A stretch of 64,000 nt of DNA from positions 248,001-312,000 of the forward strand of contig CAWAQA010000001.1 in assembly GCA_963784065.1 (NCBI GenBank). The letters run 5' to 3'. Below the pieces are notes generated by a model that saw only the letters and a program-made list of their open reading frames with translations, did not search any database and was not told where the DNA came from. The translations under genes and the position numbers were made by a program. This DNA is from CAWAQA01 sp963784065. GTDB lineage: Bacteria > Acidobacteriota > Vicinamibacteria > Vicinamibacterales > UBA2999. Positions 49,429 to 59,391 of this stretch are shown here, piece by piece (within the stretch, counting starts at the first letter, position 1; the number at the start of each line of letters is the position of its first letter).

Positions 49429-50285
49429 CGGAAACCCTATCGACAGCTTTATCGCGGCGTACTCCTGGTGCACGCTGCCGTCCGCCGATCGAATGACGAG
49501 CGGCGGCTCCTCCCACGTGCGGCCGCGCATGGCGTCCGGCAGGTCATCGCCGCGCATCATGCCGTGCAGCGCGATCAGCGGCGGCTCCCCTTCCCTGAAA
49601 ACCACGGGCCGCCGGCGGACGACGACGAGTGAGGCGGCGCGCGCAGCGGCCTCGACCCGCAGACGCTGCTCCTCGGGAAACACGCAGGCGAAAAAGCCGC
49701 CGGGCTCCAGGTGTGCGGCGGCAACGCGCGCGTAGTCGGCGATATCGCCGCGCAGCTCGAAGCGGCACGCGACTTTCTGCGGGTGGTCGCCTTCGATACC
49801 GCTGCCGGGCGGGAAGTACGGCGGACTGCCGAGGACCAGGTCGAAACGCTTCGCCGGCACGAAGCGCGGCGGGATCGCGGAAGTCGGCGTGCCTGATCTC
49901 GTAGCGCGCCGCAAGCCCGTTGTACGCAGCGGACTTCCGTGCCAGTCTGACGCTGTCGTCCTGCGCTTCGATGGTCACGAACCGCGCGCCGGGCAGGCGC
50001 CAGGCCGCCATCATCCCCACGGAACCGATTCCTGAGCCAAGGTCGAGCACCGCGCGTGCCGCACGGCGTCCAGCTCGTCCCGTACCACGCCGTCAGCACG
50101 TCGTCGGTCGAGAAGCGATGTCCCTTGCGGAGCTGGAAGAGGCGGAAGTGACCGCTGATCGCGTCGAGCGTTTCGTCCGGCGGCACCTCGGTTGGACGCG
50201 CGGCGCCGGGCGGCACGGGACCCGGAATCGCCCATCCCTTGAAATGACGTTTCGACAGCTCCCACTCGCGGCCTCCAACTCCCAA
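49423..50285 (-). CDS. tRNA1(Val) adenine-N6 methyltransferase-like (TrmN6/YfiC; frameshifted)
   Basis: About 286 residues. FQLRKGHRFSTDDVLTAWY is the TrmN6-type N-terminus; the SAM-binding GSGIGSVGMMAAWRLPGARF follows, then the acidic residue in VTIEAQDDSVRLARK, and the catalytic NPPY-type motif reads SPPYFPPGSG. It probably methylates A37 of a tRNA; other N6-adenine methyltransferase targets are possible. Extra bases lie at about 50060 and 49870. The start (TTG 50285) is uncertain. It is divergent from the second E1 gene, 24 bases away. Confidence 0.8.
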
Positions 50286-50296
50286 GAATAGTCGGA

Positions 50297-50302
50297 TACG
50301 AT
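50297..50302 (+). promoter_or_regulatory. Putative -10 element (TACGAT) before the second E1 gene
   Basis: TACGAT ends 7 bases before ATG 50310, in the 24-base gap to the divergent methyltransferase; a leaderless start is implied. Confidence 0.4.
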
Positions 50303-50309
50303 CGCCTCG

Positions 50310-52763
50310 ATGGCGAGATCGGTTCCCGCCCCGAGGGCCAGCGCAATTGGAGCTCGTCTATCCGCATTCGTACTCGAACGTTTTCCATTTGCCGTCGCGC
50401 TCGTTCAGCAGGCGTTCGAGGCAGCGGGCGGTGATCGCCCGGCCTTTCGCCGCGAGCTGGATCGCCGCGTCGCCGCGCTGGCCGTTTCCGGCCTGCCCGA
50501 CACCACGCCTGGCGTTACCGCCGCTGCGCGTATCGACGCTGCGCGAGCGGAGCTCGCGGACGCCTGCGACGGGTTTCTCGAGCGTGAGGCGATCTCCGCG
50601 TCGCTGACCGCGGCGGAGCGGCGCGAGATCCTGCGCGGCATGATCCTCACGCGCGCCGTCGACAACCGGTTGAAGCAGTTCTTCACGAGCGGCGAGGTGC
50701 GTTACGGCGACGCCGCATTCCAGGGCAAGGGATTCCGTTCGCTCGGGCAGGAGGCGATTTACGCGGCCGCCGTCCGCCTGCGGCGAGGGGCGGAGTACCG
50801 GGACCCCGCACGCGGGTGGCAGGGAGACGTGGTCGGGCCGATCATTCGCGACCTCGGCGTCGCGCTGGCGATGCGCCCGGATGCGGCGACCGTGCGCATG
50901 GTGCTGAACGCCCAGATGGGCAAGCAGGGGCCGCCGATGCACGGCAAGGACCTGCACATCGGCGACTTCGAGTCGGGGATTCTTCCCGCAACCGCGCCGC
51001 TGTCGATCAGCACGCTCTCCGTGGCGGGGATGGCGTTGGCGTTCGCGCGCGAGGCGGGCGGCCGCGTGGCCGTCTCGTTCATCGGCGAGGGCGGCTCCTC
51101 GCTCGGTGAGTGGCACGAGGCGATCAACCTGTGCGCCGCCCGCCGGCTCCCGGCGGTGTTCTGCGTCGAGAACAACCAGACGGCGCTGTCCACGCCGCTG
51201 CGCGACCAGTCCGCCGTCCGCGTGTTCGCGGACAAGGCGGCGGGATACGGCATCGCCGGGATCACGATCGACGGCACCGACGCGGACGCCATCGCCGCAG
51301 CCTTCACGTGGGCCGCCGATCGGGCGCGCGCCGGTCAGGGCCCGACGCTCATCGAACTGGTGTGCATGCGCATGTGCGGCCACGCGCATCACGACGACAT
51401 GCTCTACCTGGGTAAGGAGCCGCCCCTCTCCTGGGAATATCCGGAGGTCGCCGCGCAGGGCGCCTACGCCGATCGCGACCCTTTACCGGGAATGGGCGGC
51501 GAAGGATCCGATCGCGCTCTACGCCAGCAGGCTCGAGCGGGACGAGGTGATCGGGCCGGGAGACGTGGAGGCATTCAAGCGCGAAGCGCAGGAACTCGTC
51601 GACGAGCAGGCGCGCGCGGTTGTCGCCAGCGGCTGGCCGGAGGCCAGCACCGCCGGCATAGGCGTATTCGCGGACGAACCGCCGCGAGTACGAACCGAAC
51701 CACTGGAACCGTCGGCACGGCTGCGCGTTGACCTGGACCCGCCCCTGCCACCCCTCGACGCCGGGACTTCCGTTCGACAGGAACGGGCATACGTTCCTCG
51801 AGGCGGTGATGATGGGGGTCGGCGATGCGCTTCGCGGCGACGCCCGCGTCTTCGTCTACGGCGAGGACGTCGGCGGCCAGTACGGCAACGCGTTCCTGCT
51901 GCTGCGCCCGCTGCTGAAGGAGCTCGGCGATCGAATCATCAACTCGCCGCTGGCTGAAGGCGGCGTGCTCGGCGTCTGCGTCGGCGCCGCGCTTGCCGGT
52001 CAACGGCCGATCGGCGAGATGCAGTTCAACGACTTCGTCGCCTCCGGCTTCAACCAGCTCGTGAACAACGCGGCGAAGATCCGCTATCGCTGGGGCGGCT
52101 CGGTGCCGATGGTCGTCCGCATGCCCTGGGGCGGCCTCCGTCACGCCGGCCCGTATCACAGCCAGAACACCGAGCCGTGGTTCTATCGGACGCCCGGCCT
52201 GAAGATCGTCGTGCCCTCGACGCCGCAGGATGCGCGCGCCCTCATGGCGGCCGCGGTCGCGGATCCCGATCCGGTTCTCTACTACGAGCACATCGCGCTG
52301 TATCGCGATCCGCGCATCAAACAGCTGCTGCCATCCGAGCCGCCTGAACCGATTCCGCTCGGCAGGGCCGCGCTCCGGCGCGCAGGCGACGACCTGGCCA
52401 TCATTTCGTACGGCGCGTACGTCCACGTCGCAATGCGCGTCGCCGCGAAGCTCGCCGCCGACGGCATCGAGGCCAGCCGTGCTGGACCTGCGCACGCTGG
52501 CCCCGCTCGACAAAGCTGCGCTCCTGGCCGTCGCGCGCCACTGCAACAAGGTGCTGATCGTGCACGAGGACTCGCGGACCGGCGGCATCGGCGAGAGCCT
52601 CGCGGCCATCATCCAGGAAGAGGCCTTCGAGTCGCTGGACGCGCCGGTTCGCATCGTCGGCGCGCTCGACACGCCGGTGCCGTACTCTCCGCCGCTCGAA
52701 GAGTTCTTCCTCCCCTCGGAGCAGCACGTCGAGCGCGCCGCGCGATTGCTCGTCGAGTACTAG
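50310..52763 (+). CDS. Fused alpha-beta 2-oxoacid dehydrogenase E1, second copy (frameshifted)
   Basis: About 816 residues. An N-terminal helical extension of about 90 residues precedes the E1-alpha domain (MILTRAVDNRLKQFFTSGEV, the ThDP site GEGGSSLGEWHEAINL, FCVENNQTALSTPL) and then the E1-beta domain (TFLEAVMMGVGDALRGDARV, VFVYGEDVGGQYGNAF, SPLAEGGVLGVCVGAALAGQ, LRHAGPYHSQNTEPWFYRTP, LIVHEDSRTGGIGESLA). Extra bases lie at about 51480, 51760 and 52480. No E2 or E3 gene is adjacent. It is a diverged paralogue of the 5.2-7.4 kb gene and lacks the clear E1-alpha GDG triplet (GEG instead). Confidence 0.85.
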
Positions 52764-52793
52764 AGCGCTCACGTCTCTGCGCTATCGGTTGAC

Positions 52794-52887
52794 GGGTCCA
52801 AAAGGACCCGCCCTACGTGCGCCCGAAGCCGGAACTGGAGCCCGAAGGCCCGCTCGATCTCGTAGGGGCCGGCTTCAGCCGGCCCGA
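52794..52887. repeat. GGGTCC hairpin and family-A palindrome between convergent genes
   Basis: GGGTCC-AAAA-GGACCC at 52794-52809 is a perfect 6-bp stem with a 4-base loop. A family-A palindrome GGCCGGCTTCAGCCGGCC follows at about 52867-52884. Both lie between the ends of the E1 and permease genes, where a two-way terminator would be expected; no T-tract is present. Confidence 0.65.
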
Positions 52888-52896
52888 AACACCTGA

Positions 52897-54175
52897 CTAT
52901 TCGTACCGCAGCGCCTCGATGGGATCCATCCGCGCCGCGCGCAGGGCGGGAATGAACGAGCTGACCAGGCCGACGACCATGAGGATCGCCGTGCAGATGC
53001 CGACCAGCTCCAGCGACAGGATCAGGTGGATGTCGACGCCGCGCGTCGCGTCGTCGAGCAGCTCGGACAGGAACGGCCGCGGGCTGACCAGCCAGACCAG
53101 CACGTAGGAGATCAGCACGCCCGCCGCGCCGCCGGCGAACGTGGTCACGAGCCCCTCGAGCAGGAACTGCAGCAGGATCGCGCTGCGCCGCGCGCCCAGC
53201 GCCTTGCGCAGGCCGATCTCCCGCGTCCGCTCGGTCACCGACACGAACATGATGTTCATCACGCCGACGCCGCCGATCGCCAGCGTCAGCACGCCGATGA
53301 ACGTGAGCACCAGCTTCAGGCCGAGCACGATGCCGGCCGTGATCTTCTGCGATTCGGCCGAGCCGAACGTGCGGACGGCGCGCTCGTCGGTCGGGATTGA
53401 AGCGCAGCCGCTTGCCGAGCACTTCCTTCACCTGCGTCGGTGGCCCGCGCGTCGAGCGTCGGATCCATCGCCTGATAGACGAGCACGTTGACGTACTCGG
53501 TGTTCCACAGCTGCGCCGGCCGTCGTGTAGGGGATGAAGACGCTCTCCTTGTCGGGGCGGCCGTAGTTGGAGAGCTGCACCTTCTCCTTCTGCACGCCGA
53601 TGACCTCGAACGGCATGCCCTTGATGCGGATCGTCTGGCCGACGGCGGGCGCGTTGCCGAACAGCTTGCAGCGCCACCTCGCTGCCGAGGAAGACCACCC
53701 GCCGCTGCAGGCGCACGTCCTCGGCGTCGATGAAGCGCCCGACCGCCGCCGGCTGGTTCCGCATGAGCGCCGTAGGCGGGCGCGACGCGCGCGCACGAGG
53801 TAGCTGGCCTGCTTCGTCCCCCACGACACGGCAGCATCGCTGCATGTACTCGGGGCTCCACGCCTTGACGCAGCGGAAGCTCGCCGCACCGCCTCGGCGT
53901 CGGCGAGGCGCATCCGAATGCGCTTGCCGGCGCGCTCGCCGCCGGCCTGCATGCTCGTCTGGCCAGGGAACATGATCGTCACGCCGTCGCCGAAGGCGCC
54001 CTGGAAGCCGCGCAGCAGCGCCTGGTTGAACCCCTCGCCGTAGGCGAGCAGCATCACCACCGAGACGATGCCCCAGGAGATGCCGAGCATCGAGAGGCCG
54101 GCGCGCACGCGGTTGCGCACCAGGCCGGCGAAGGCTTCGCGCGCGATCTCCGCGATGACGCGAAGCGGACGTCAT
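52897..54175 (-). CDS. FtsX/MacB-type ABC permease (heavily frameshifted)
   Basis: About 422 residues after repair. The N-terminal helix AGLVRNRVRAGLSMLGISWG, a periplasmic domain, and the C-terminal FtsX domain (TLAIGGVGVMNIMFVSVTER with TREIGLRKALGARRSAILLQ) ending in MDPIEALRYE define it. About ten single-base insertions break the frame, the highest density in the window, all in the same sense. It is the second of two paralogous permeases after an HlyD adaptor; its ATG overlaps the upstream permease stop. No ATPase gene is seen nearby. Confidence 0.82.
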
Positions 54176-55474
54176 GACTTCGTAGCGCAGCGCTTCGACC
54201 GGCGGCAGCAGCGCCGCACGCCGCGCCGGATACGTCGAGGTCACCACACCGATGAACATCAGCGTGAACACGGCGCCCGCGCCCGCCTGCCAGGTCAGCG
54301 ATCATGCCCTGAAACCGCGGCGGCATCGGCAGCAGGTTCACCAGCCGCGCACAGGGCGAGCGCCACGGCGAACCCGAGCGCGCCGCTGAGCATCGTCAGG
54401 AAGAAGCCCTCGAGGAAGAACTGGCGCTGGATCTGCGACGTGGTCGCGCCGAGCGCCTTGCGCACGCCGATCTCGCGCGTCCGCTCGCGAACCGCGACCA
54501 GCATGATGTTCATCACGCCGAGGCCGCCCAGCGCCAGCGTGACGATGCCGACGACGGTGAAGAAGTCCTTCATGCGTCTGGACCATGCGGCCGAACATCA
54601 GCGACTGGAGCGACGTGTCCCACATCGCGATCGCGTCGCGGTCGGTCGCGTCGAAGCCGTGGCGCCGCGACAGGATGCGGCGGACCTCGCGCTCGAGCGG
54701 CCAGTCGATGTCCTCGACGCGTCCGGTCCGCTCGTTCAGCGCGCGCGGCAGGCCATCGACGACCCACGGGTGCGGCGCGAGGATGATCTGCGACACGACA
54801 CCGGCCGTGGCGTCGGTACGCGGAAAGTCCCGCGCCATCGCCGAGTACGGGATGAACACCTTGTCGTTGTCCGGACCGCTGTAGTTGCTGTCCTGGTCCT
54901 TCTTGCGGATGCGTGCCGATGACGGTGTACGGAATGCCGTTCAGCTGGATCGCCTGGCCGATGCTGTCGCGCGTGCCGAACAGCTGCGCGGCGGCGTCGG
55001 CGCCGATGATCGCGACGCGGTGCGCCGCCTCCTCGTCGCCGAACCGGAGCATGGCGCCCTTGCTCGATGTCGATCGTGCGGATGTCCTGGTACTGCGGCT
55101 CGATGCCGTGCACCGTCAGCGCGGCGGCGTTGAAGGCGCTCTTTACCTGGATCGCCGCCGCGCTGCAGCTCGGCGCTGACGACGGCGATCATGCTGGATT
55201 CCTGCGCCAGCGCGCGCGCGTCGTCGACGGTCAGGAACACGCGTCGGCCGGCGCGCTCGCCGCCCGCCTGCATCGACGTCCGGCCGCCCCAGACGATGCC
55301 GACGTTCTTGCCGAGCTCCTCGAGCACGTGCTGGTTGCCGCGCTGGAAGCCCTCGCCCGTGGCCGACAGGACGACGACCGAGATCACGCCCCAGAGGATC
55401 CCGAACATGGTCAGGAAGCTGCGCAGCTTGTTGGCGCGCAGGTTCGAGAAGACTTGTGCGAAGACCTCGCGCAT
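54172..55474 (-). CDS. FtsX/MacB-type ABC permease (heavily frameshifted)
   Basis: About 431 residues after repair. FSNLRANKLRSFLTMFGILW and GVISVVVLSATGEGF form the N-terminal helix; the periplasmic part includes IIGADAAAQLFGTRDSIGQA and IQLNGIPYTVIG; the FtsX core reads TLALGGLGVMNIMLVAVRER, TREIGVRKALGATTSQIQRQ, and the C-terminus YPARRAALLPPVEALRYE. About seven insertions occur. It starts 45 bases after the HlyD stop. Together with its neighbours it should export a substrate across the envelope, powered by an ATPase encoded elsewhere. Confidence 0.82.
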
Positions 55475-55518
55475 CTGTATCCAGGCGGACTCGTCCGGCT
55501 CTGCACTGACGTCGGCCT

Positions 55519-56717
55519 CTAGCCCGGGAGGACGACCTTGTCGCCGGCCTTGACGCCGCTCGAGCACCTGGATCCGCGTGCCGTTGCCGACGCCGACCTT
55601 CACGGGCACGCGCCGGCGGCCGGTGCGTGCGCCCGGATCGGCGACGTCCACCGACGCGTTCCGCGCGTTGTCGTAAGTCACCGCCGCCTCGGGAAGGAGC
55701 AGCGAGCTGGCGAGCTGCTCGAGGATGATCTCGGCGTTGGCCGTCATGTTCGCCTTCAGCTCGCGCCCGGGATTGTCGATCGACACCTCGACCTCGAAGG
55801 TCGTGACGTTGTCCCGCTCGACGCCGATCGGCGAGATCTGCGTCACGCGTCCGTTGAAGATGCGGTCGCGGAACGTCTCGGTCGTGATCTTCGCCGCCTG
55901 CCCGAGCCGCACCTGGCCGATGTCGGCCTCGTCCACGCGCCCGCGCACGAACACCCGCTCGATGTCGCCGAGGGTCATGACCAGCGTCGCGTTGGCGCCA
56001 AGGTTCAGGATCGACGACACCGGGCTGCCGACTTCGACGTCGCGCGTCAGCACGGTGGCGCGGATCGGCGCCTTGATGGTGGCGTTGGCCAGCTCCTCCT
56101 CGGCGCGCTCGACCGCGGCGCGCGCCTGCGCCACGTTGGCGTTCGCCTCCGCGACGCGGGCACGGGCGATGACCAGCTGGCCCGCGGCCGCGCGCTGGCG
56201 GTTCTCCGCCTGCTCGAGCGACGTCCTGGCTTCGTCGAGGGCCGACTGCGACACCAGCTTCTGATCGAAGAGCTGCTGCGCGCGCGCGTGATTGCGGCGC
56301 GGCGAACGCGACGTCCGGCGACTCGGCCTCGATCTCGTTCTTCTTGAGCTGCGCGATCGCCGCCTCGTGCGCCGCTTCCGCCGCCTGCAGGTTGGCGCGC
56401 GCCTCACGAAGGCGTGCGGTAAGATTCTCCTTGTCGAGCTCGGCGAGCACCTGGCCCGGCTGCACGACGGTATCAACGTCGACGAGCAGGTGCTCGATGA
56501 TGCCGTTGGCCTTCGACTTGATTTCGATCTTGGTGATCGGCTCGATCTTGCCGGTAGCGACCACGGAGCGCAGCATCGTGCCCTCCTCGACGGTCGCCAG
56601 CTTCGACGGGTCGATGTTGGCGGACGCGCCGTTGATGGTCGAAAAGCCCCAGATGCCCGCCACGAGGAGGACGACACCGGCGGCGGCCATCAGGCTCAGT
56701 TTTCTCGATTTCCTCAT
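55519..56717 (-). CDS. HlyD/MacA-type periplasmic adaptor (frameshifted)
   Basis: About 398 residues. One N-terminal membrane helix (LMAAAGVVLLVAGIWGF), a barrel-sandwich half (ATGKIEPITKIEIKSKANGI), a coiled-coil hairpin of about 120 residues (ARANLQAAEAAHEAAIAQLK ... ELANATIKAPI), the second lipoyl half (TVLTRDVEVGSPV) and beta-barrel domain (VFVRGRVDEADIGQVRLGQA) match the MacA family. It links the permeases to an outer-membrane channel. Extra bases lie at about 56295 and 55560; the repaired frame ends KAGDKVVLPG with the stop at 55519-55521. It starts the minus-strand exporter operon. Confidence 0.88.
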
Positions 56718-56803
56718 GCGACCCTCGTGCAGACCCGCTCCAGGCGATCGGACACGGATGTTGACGGATCGCAGGGTCGGAAAGTTGCCCCGGCGGGGAC
56801 TGT

Positions 56804-57103
56804 ATGTGGATTCTTAGAACGCTGACCGACGAAAATCCCGCACAGACATTCCGGCTCCTGCCCGGCGCGGTCCGGACGCTCGGCCGCGCCACGGGGGCCG
56901 ACTTCATCGTCGACGCCGCCCTGGTGTCGCGGGTGCACTGCCGCCTCACGGCGCTGCCGGACGGCCAGCTCGAAGTCCGCGACCTCGAGAGCACCAACGG
57001 CACATTCGTCAACGGGAAACGAGTGGAAGTGGCGCGCCTGTCCTCCGGCGACCGGCTCCAGGTGGGGCGGATGGAACTGGTGGCGCTCCGCGACGCCGAT
57101 TAG
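56804..57103 (+). CDS. FHA-domain protein
   Basis: A 99-residue protein that is essentially one forkhead-associated domain: FRLLPGAVRTLGRATGADF with the conserved GR, SRVHC with the phosphothreonine-binding Ser/Arg, and LESTNGTFVNGKRV with the STNGT loop. It binds phosphothreonine peptides in the cytoplasm. It is divergent from the HlyD gene and shares the neighbourhood with a REC protein and a kinase-fold protein that looks inactive. The frame is intact. Confidence 0.9.
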   Translation: MWILRTLTDENPAQTFRLLPGAVRTLGRATGADFIVDAALVSRVHCRLTALPDGQLEVRDLESTNGTFVNGKRVEVARLSSGDRLQVGRMELVALRDAD

Positions 57104-57130
57104 GGATCGGCTGAGCCGGCCCTACGAGCG
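57100..57130. repeat. Decayed family-A palindrome
   Basis: TCGGCTGAGCCGGCCCTACG lies between the convergent FHA and MBL gene ends and touches the MBL stop. It is a worn copy of the dispersed element. Confidence 0.55.
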
Positions 57131-57784
57131 ATTCTGTCCGGTCAGGTACTCGACCACGAATGGATTGGTGGCGCGCTCGCGTCCGATGGTCGTGTCGGCT
57201 CCATGGCCGGGATGGACCACCGCATCGTCGCCGAGCGCGAAGAGAACGCCGGTGATTGACTTCATCAGGACGTCGTAGTTGCCGCCCGGAAGGTCGGTCC
57301 GGCCGATCCCGCCGGCAAACAGCGTGTCGCCGACGAACAGGTGCTTCCCGTCCTCGTCTTTCTTTCCCACCTGCAGGCAGACGCCGCCCGGGCAATGCCC
57401 CGGCGTGTGGTGGACGCGCACGGCATAGTCGCCGAAGTAGATCGGGGTCATGTCGTAGAAAACGTCAACGGGCGGCTGCGGCCTGACCTTGAAACCGAAC
57501 ATCGCCCCCTGCTCCACGACGTGCTCGTAGAGGGGCAGATCGTCCCTGTGGAGGTACACGGGGGCATCGAGCGCGGCTTTCGCCGTGTCCACGCCGCTGA
57601 CGTGATCGAGATGCGCGTGCGTGAGCAGGATGTGCTGGACCTGCACGTCGTGGTCGCGAACGGCCCCCAGGATTTCGTCGATCTCGTCCCCCGGATCGAT
57701 GACGATCGCTTCTTTCGTACGGCTGCACGCCACAACGAAGCCGTTCTTGTAGAACGGCGCCACGGCTCGAACCTCGAGGATCAT
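57122..57784 (-). CDS. MBL-fold hydrolase, glyoxalase-II-like
   Basis: A 220-residue metallo-beta-lactamase-fold protein. LLTHAHLDHVSGVDTAK (HxHxDH), HHTPGHCPGGVCLQ, the bridging Asp in LFVGDTLFAGGIGRTDLPGG and the final His in VVHPGHGADTTIG are all present. GRTDLPGG is characteristic of the YcbL/glyoxalase II-like group, which hydrolyse thioesters such as S-lactoylglutathione. ATG 57784 is chosen; GTG one codon upstream is possible. It is divergent from the REC gene with a 18-base gap. The frame is intact. Confidence 0.87.
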   Translation of the reverse strand: MILEVRAVAPFYKNGFVVACSRTKEAIVIDPGDEIDEILGAVRDHDVQVQHILLTHAHLDHVSGVDTAKAALDAPVYLHRDDLPLYEHVVEQGAMFGFKVRPQPPVDVFYDMTPIYFGDYAVRVHHTPGHCPGGVCLQVGKKDEDGKHLFVGDTLFAGGIGRTDLPGGNYDVLMKSITGVLFALGDDAVVHPGHGADTTIGRERATNPFVVEYLTGQNRS

Positions 57785-57788
57785 CACC

Positions 57789-57794
57789 TACAAT
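57789..57794 (+). promoter_or_regulatory. Putative -10 element (TACAAT) for the REC gene
   Basis: TACAAT ends 8 bases before ATG 57803 in the short divergent gap; no Shine-Dalgarno is visible. Confidence 0.4.
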
Positions 57795-57802
57795 CGTAGT
57801 CG

Positions 57803-58151
57803 ATGGTGCTCTGCGTCGTTGACGACCTGCTGTTTTCGGTGAAGATCTCGACGGCCGCCAAGTCGCTCGGCGTCGAGGTCTACTTCGAGCGCGCGGCTGA
57901 CGGCGTGCTGCCGCGTGTTCGAGAGAAACAGCCACACCTGGTCATCTTCGACTTGAACAGCTCCCGGCTGCGCCCGATGGAAGCGATCGCATCGATGAAA
58001 GGGGACCCCGCGCTGAAGGAGATACAGGACGCTCGGGTACGCTTCGCACGTGCAGACCGACACGATCAACGCCGCGCGGAAGGCGGGGGTGGACCAGGTG
58101 CTGGCGCGATCCGCATTCGCCGACCGCCTGGGGGAAATCCTGACGTCCTAG
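57803..58151 (+). CDS. Single-domain receiver-like protein (one frameshift)
   Basis: About 115 residues. The length and strand/helix order resemble a stand-alone response-regulator receiver: CVVDDLLFSVKISTAAKSLG, then HLVIFDLNSSRLRPME (Asp in the phospho-acceptor position), a shortened middle, and in the repaired frame GYASHVQTDTINAARKAGVD, QVLARSAFADRLGEILTS with stop at 58149-58151. Several receiver consensus residues (the DD pair is VDD, the K is unclear) are weak, so phosphorylation is uncertain. An extra base lies at about 58030. Converges with the pseudokinase. Confidence 0.6.
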
Positions 58152-58227
58152 GAATGTCGTGCGTCCAGCCGGGGCCACAGGACCCGGCCGGCGTCGCCCG
58201 ATGCGCAACGCGCTCCTGACGGCGCGC

Positions 58228-59143
58228 TTACGCGAACCACCAAATCACTGCCGCGACAACCAGGAGGATCACAACCGCCATCACGACGATGCGGCCGACG
58301 TTCGTAGACGGCGCCGGTGGCTCCTCGTCCTCGTCGCCGACCCCGCCGCGCACGTCGAGGATGGCGAGGAGGCTGCGCAGCTCCGCCGCGAACGTCACCG
58401 CGCTCTGATAGCGCGAATCCGGGTTGGGGGCCACGGCTTTCAAGACGATGTCATCGAGATCGGGCGGCACGTGGCGCGTTGGACGCGCTTGGAGCGGCCG
58501 TCCCGCGGTGCAACGGGCGCCGGGTCGTGAGCATCTCGAACAGCACGGCGCCCACCGAATAGATGTCCGACCGCTCATCCGCATCCTGGCCGCGCGCTTC
58601 TTCCGGCGAGTCGTAGTCGCGCAGCTTCACGTCGGCGGGATCGCCGCCGCCCTGCTCGAATCCCGAGCGGGCGGCCAGCTCGAAGGCCGGGATCTTGGCG
58701 TTTCCCTTGGCCGTGATGATCACCGTCTCAGGGCTCAGCCCGCCGTGGATGAACCCGGCGGCGTGGGCGTCGGCCACGGCGTCGGCGATCTGGATGCCCA
58801 CCTCCACGGCGCGGCGCACGTTCATCGGACGCCCGCCCATCTCGGCGTGGAGGGACTGGCCCTTGAGGTACTCGAACGCGAGATAGATTCTGCCCTCGTG
58901 CTCCCCGGCTTCATACAAGGTCGTGACGTTTGGATGCGAGAGGCCGACGAGGCCGCGCGCCTTGGCGAGCACGGAGGCGCGGCTCGAGGCGTCCGGCGCG
59001 AACTCCGGGGGAAGCAGGCGGATCGTGACCGTACGCCCGGCGCGAGTGTCACGAGCGCGGAACAGCTCGCCGGGACCAGCGGGCTCGAGCCGCTCGAGCA
59101 GGTTGTAGTGGCTGACGACGCCGAGTGACGTTGGGACCGTCAC
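58228..59143 (-). CDS. Membrane-anchored pseudokinase of the PknB type (one frameshift)
   Basis: About 304 residues: a Ser/Thr-kinase fold followed by a C-terminal membrane helix (IVVMAVVILLVVAAVIWWF). The fold is recognised from HYNLLERLEPAGPGELFRAR, LSHPNVTTLYEAGEHEG, YLAFEYLKGQSLHAEM, DERSDIYSVGAVLFEMLTTR and LDDIVLKAVAPNPDSRYQSA. Catalytic residues are missing: the VAIK Lys is Arg (TVTIRLLPP), HRDLKxxN reads HGGLSPETV, and DFG reads AFE. It should not phosphorylate and may act as a scaffold. An extra base at about 58510. GTG 59143 starts one base after the upstream small gene. Confidence 0.8.
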
Positions 59144-59144
59144 G

Positions 59145-59390
59145 TCATTCCTTGCGTTCGATGACGGTCTGCAGCAGCTCCTTGGCGTCGCCAATCTGTT
59201 CGAGGACGAGCTGGATGTCCAGGGTCGGCCTGCCGGGATGCCGCGTGCTCTGGCAATAGACCCCGTGCTGCCCGACCATCGCCAGCGCGTCGGTCAGGAG
59301 GTCGAGCGCCACCGCCAGCCTCCCGCGCGACGGTCCCATCATCGTCTCGTGGAGTTCCAACTGATCGCGGTGCTTGTCGGCGGCGGACAC
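59145..59390 (-). CDS. Small conserved-looking protein, unknown
   Basis: An 81-residue, mostly helical protein (LAVALDLLTDALAMVGQHGV, then TLDIQLVLEQIGDAKELLQT). No family is recognised. The start GTG 59390 follows the SDR stop by one base and its stop is one base before the pseudokinase start, so it is tightly embedded in an operon (SDR, small protein, pseudokinase). The frame is intact and codon use is like its neighbours, which supports it as a real gene. Confidence 0.6.
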   Translation of the reverse strand: MSAADKHRDQLELHETMMGPSRGRLAVALDLLTDALAMVGQHGVYCQSTRHPGRPTLDIQLVLEQIGDAKELLQTVIERKE

Positions 59391-59391
59391 G

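Noticed and set aside
52897..56717. Pseudogene cluster in the permease operon
   Set aside because: Motifs stay conserved on both sides of every shift and all shifts are +1; real decay would include deletions, nonsense codons and substitutions.
57803..58219. Receiver gene extending to 58219
   Set aside because: The unshifted tail is Arg/Gly-rich; the +1 frame restores a receiver-like C-terminus and stops at 58151.
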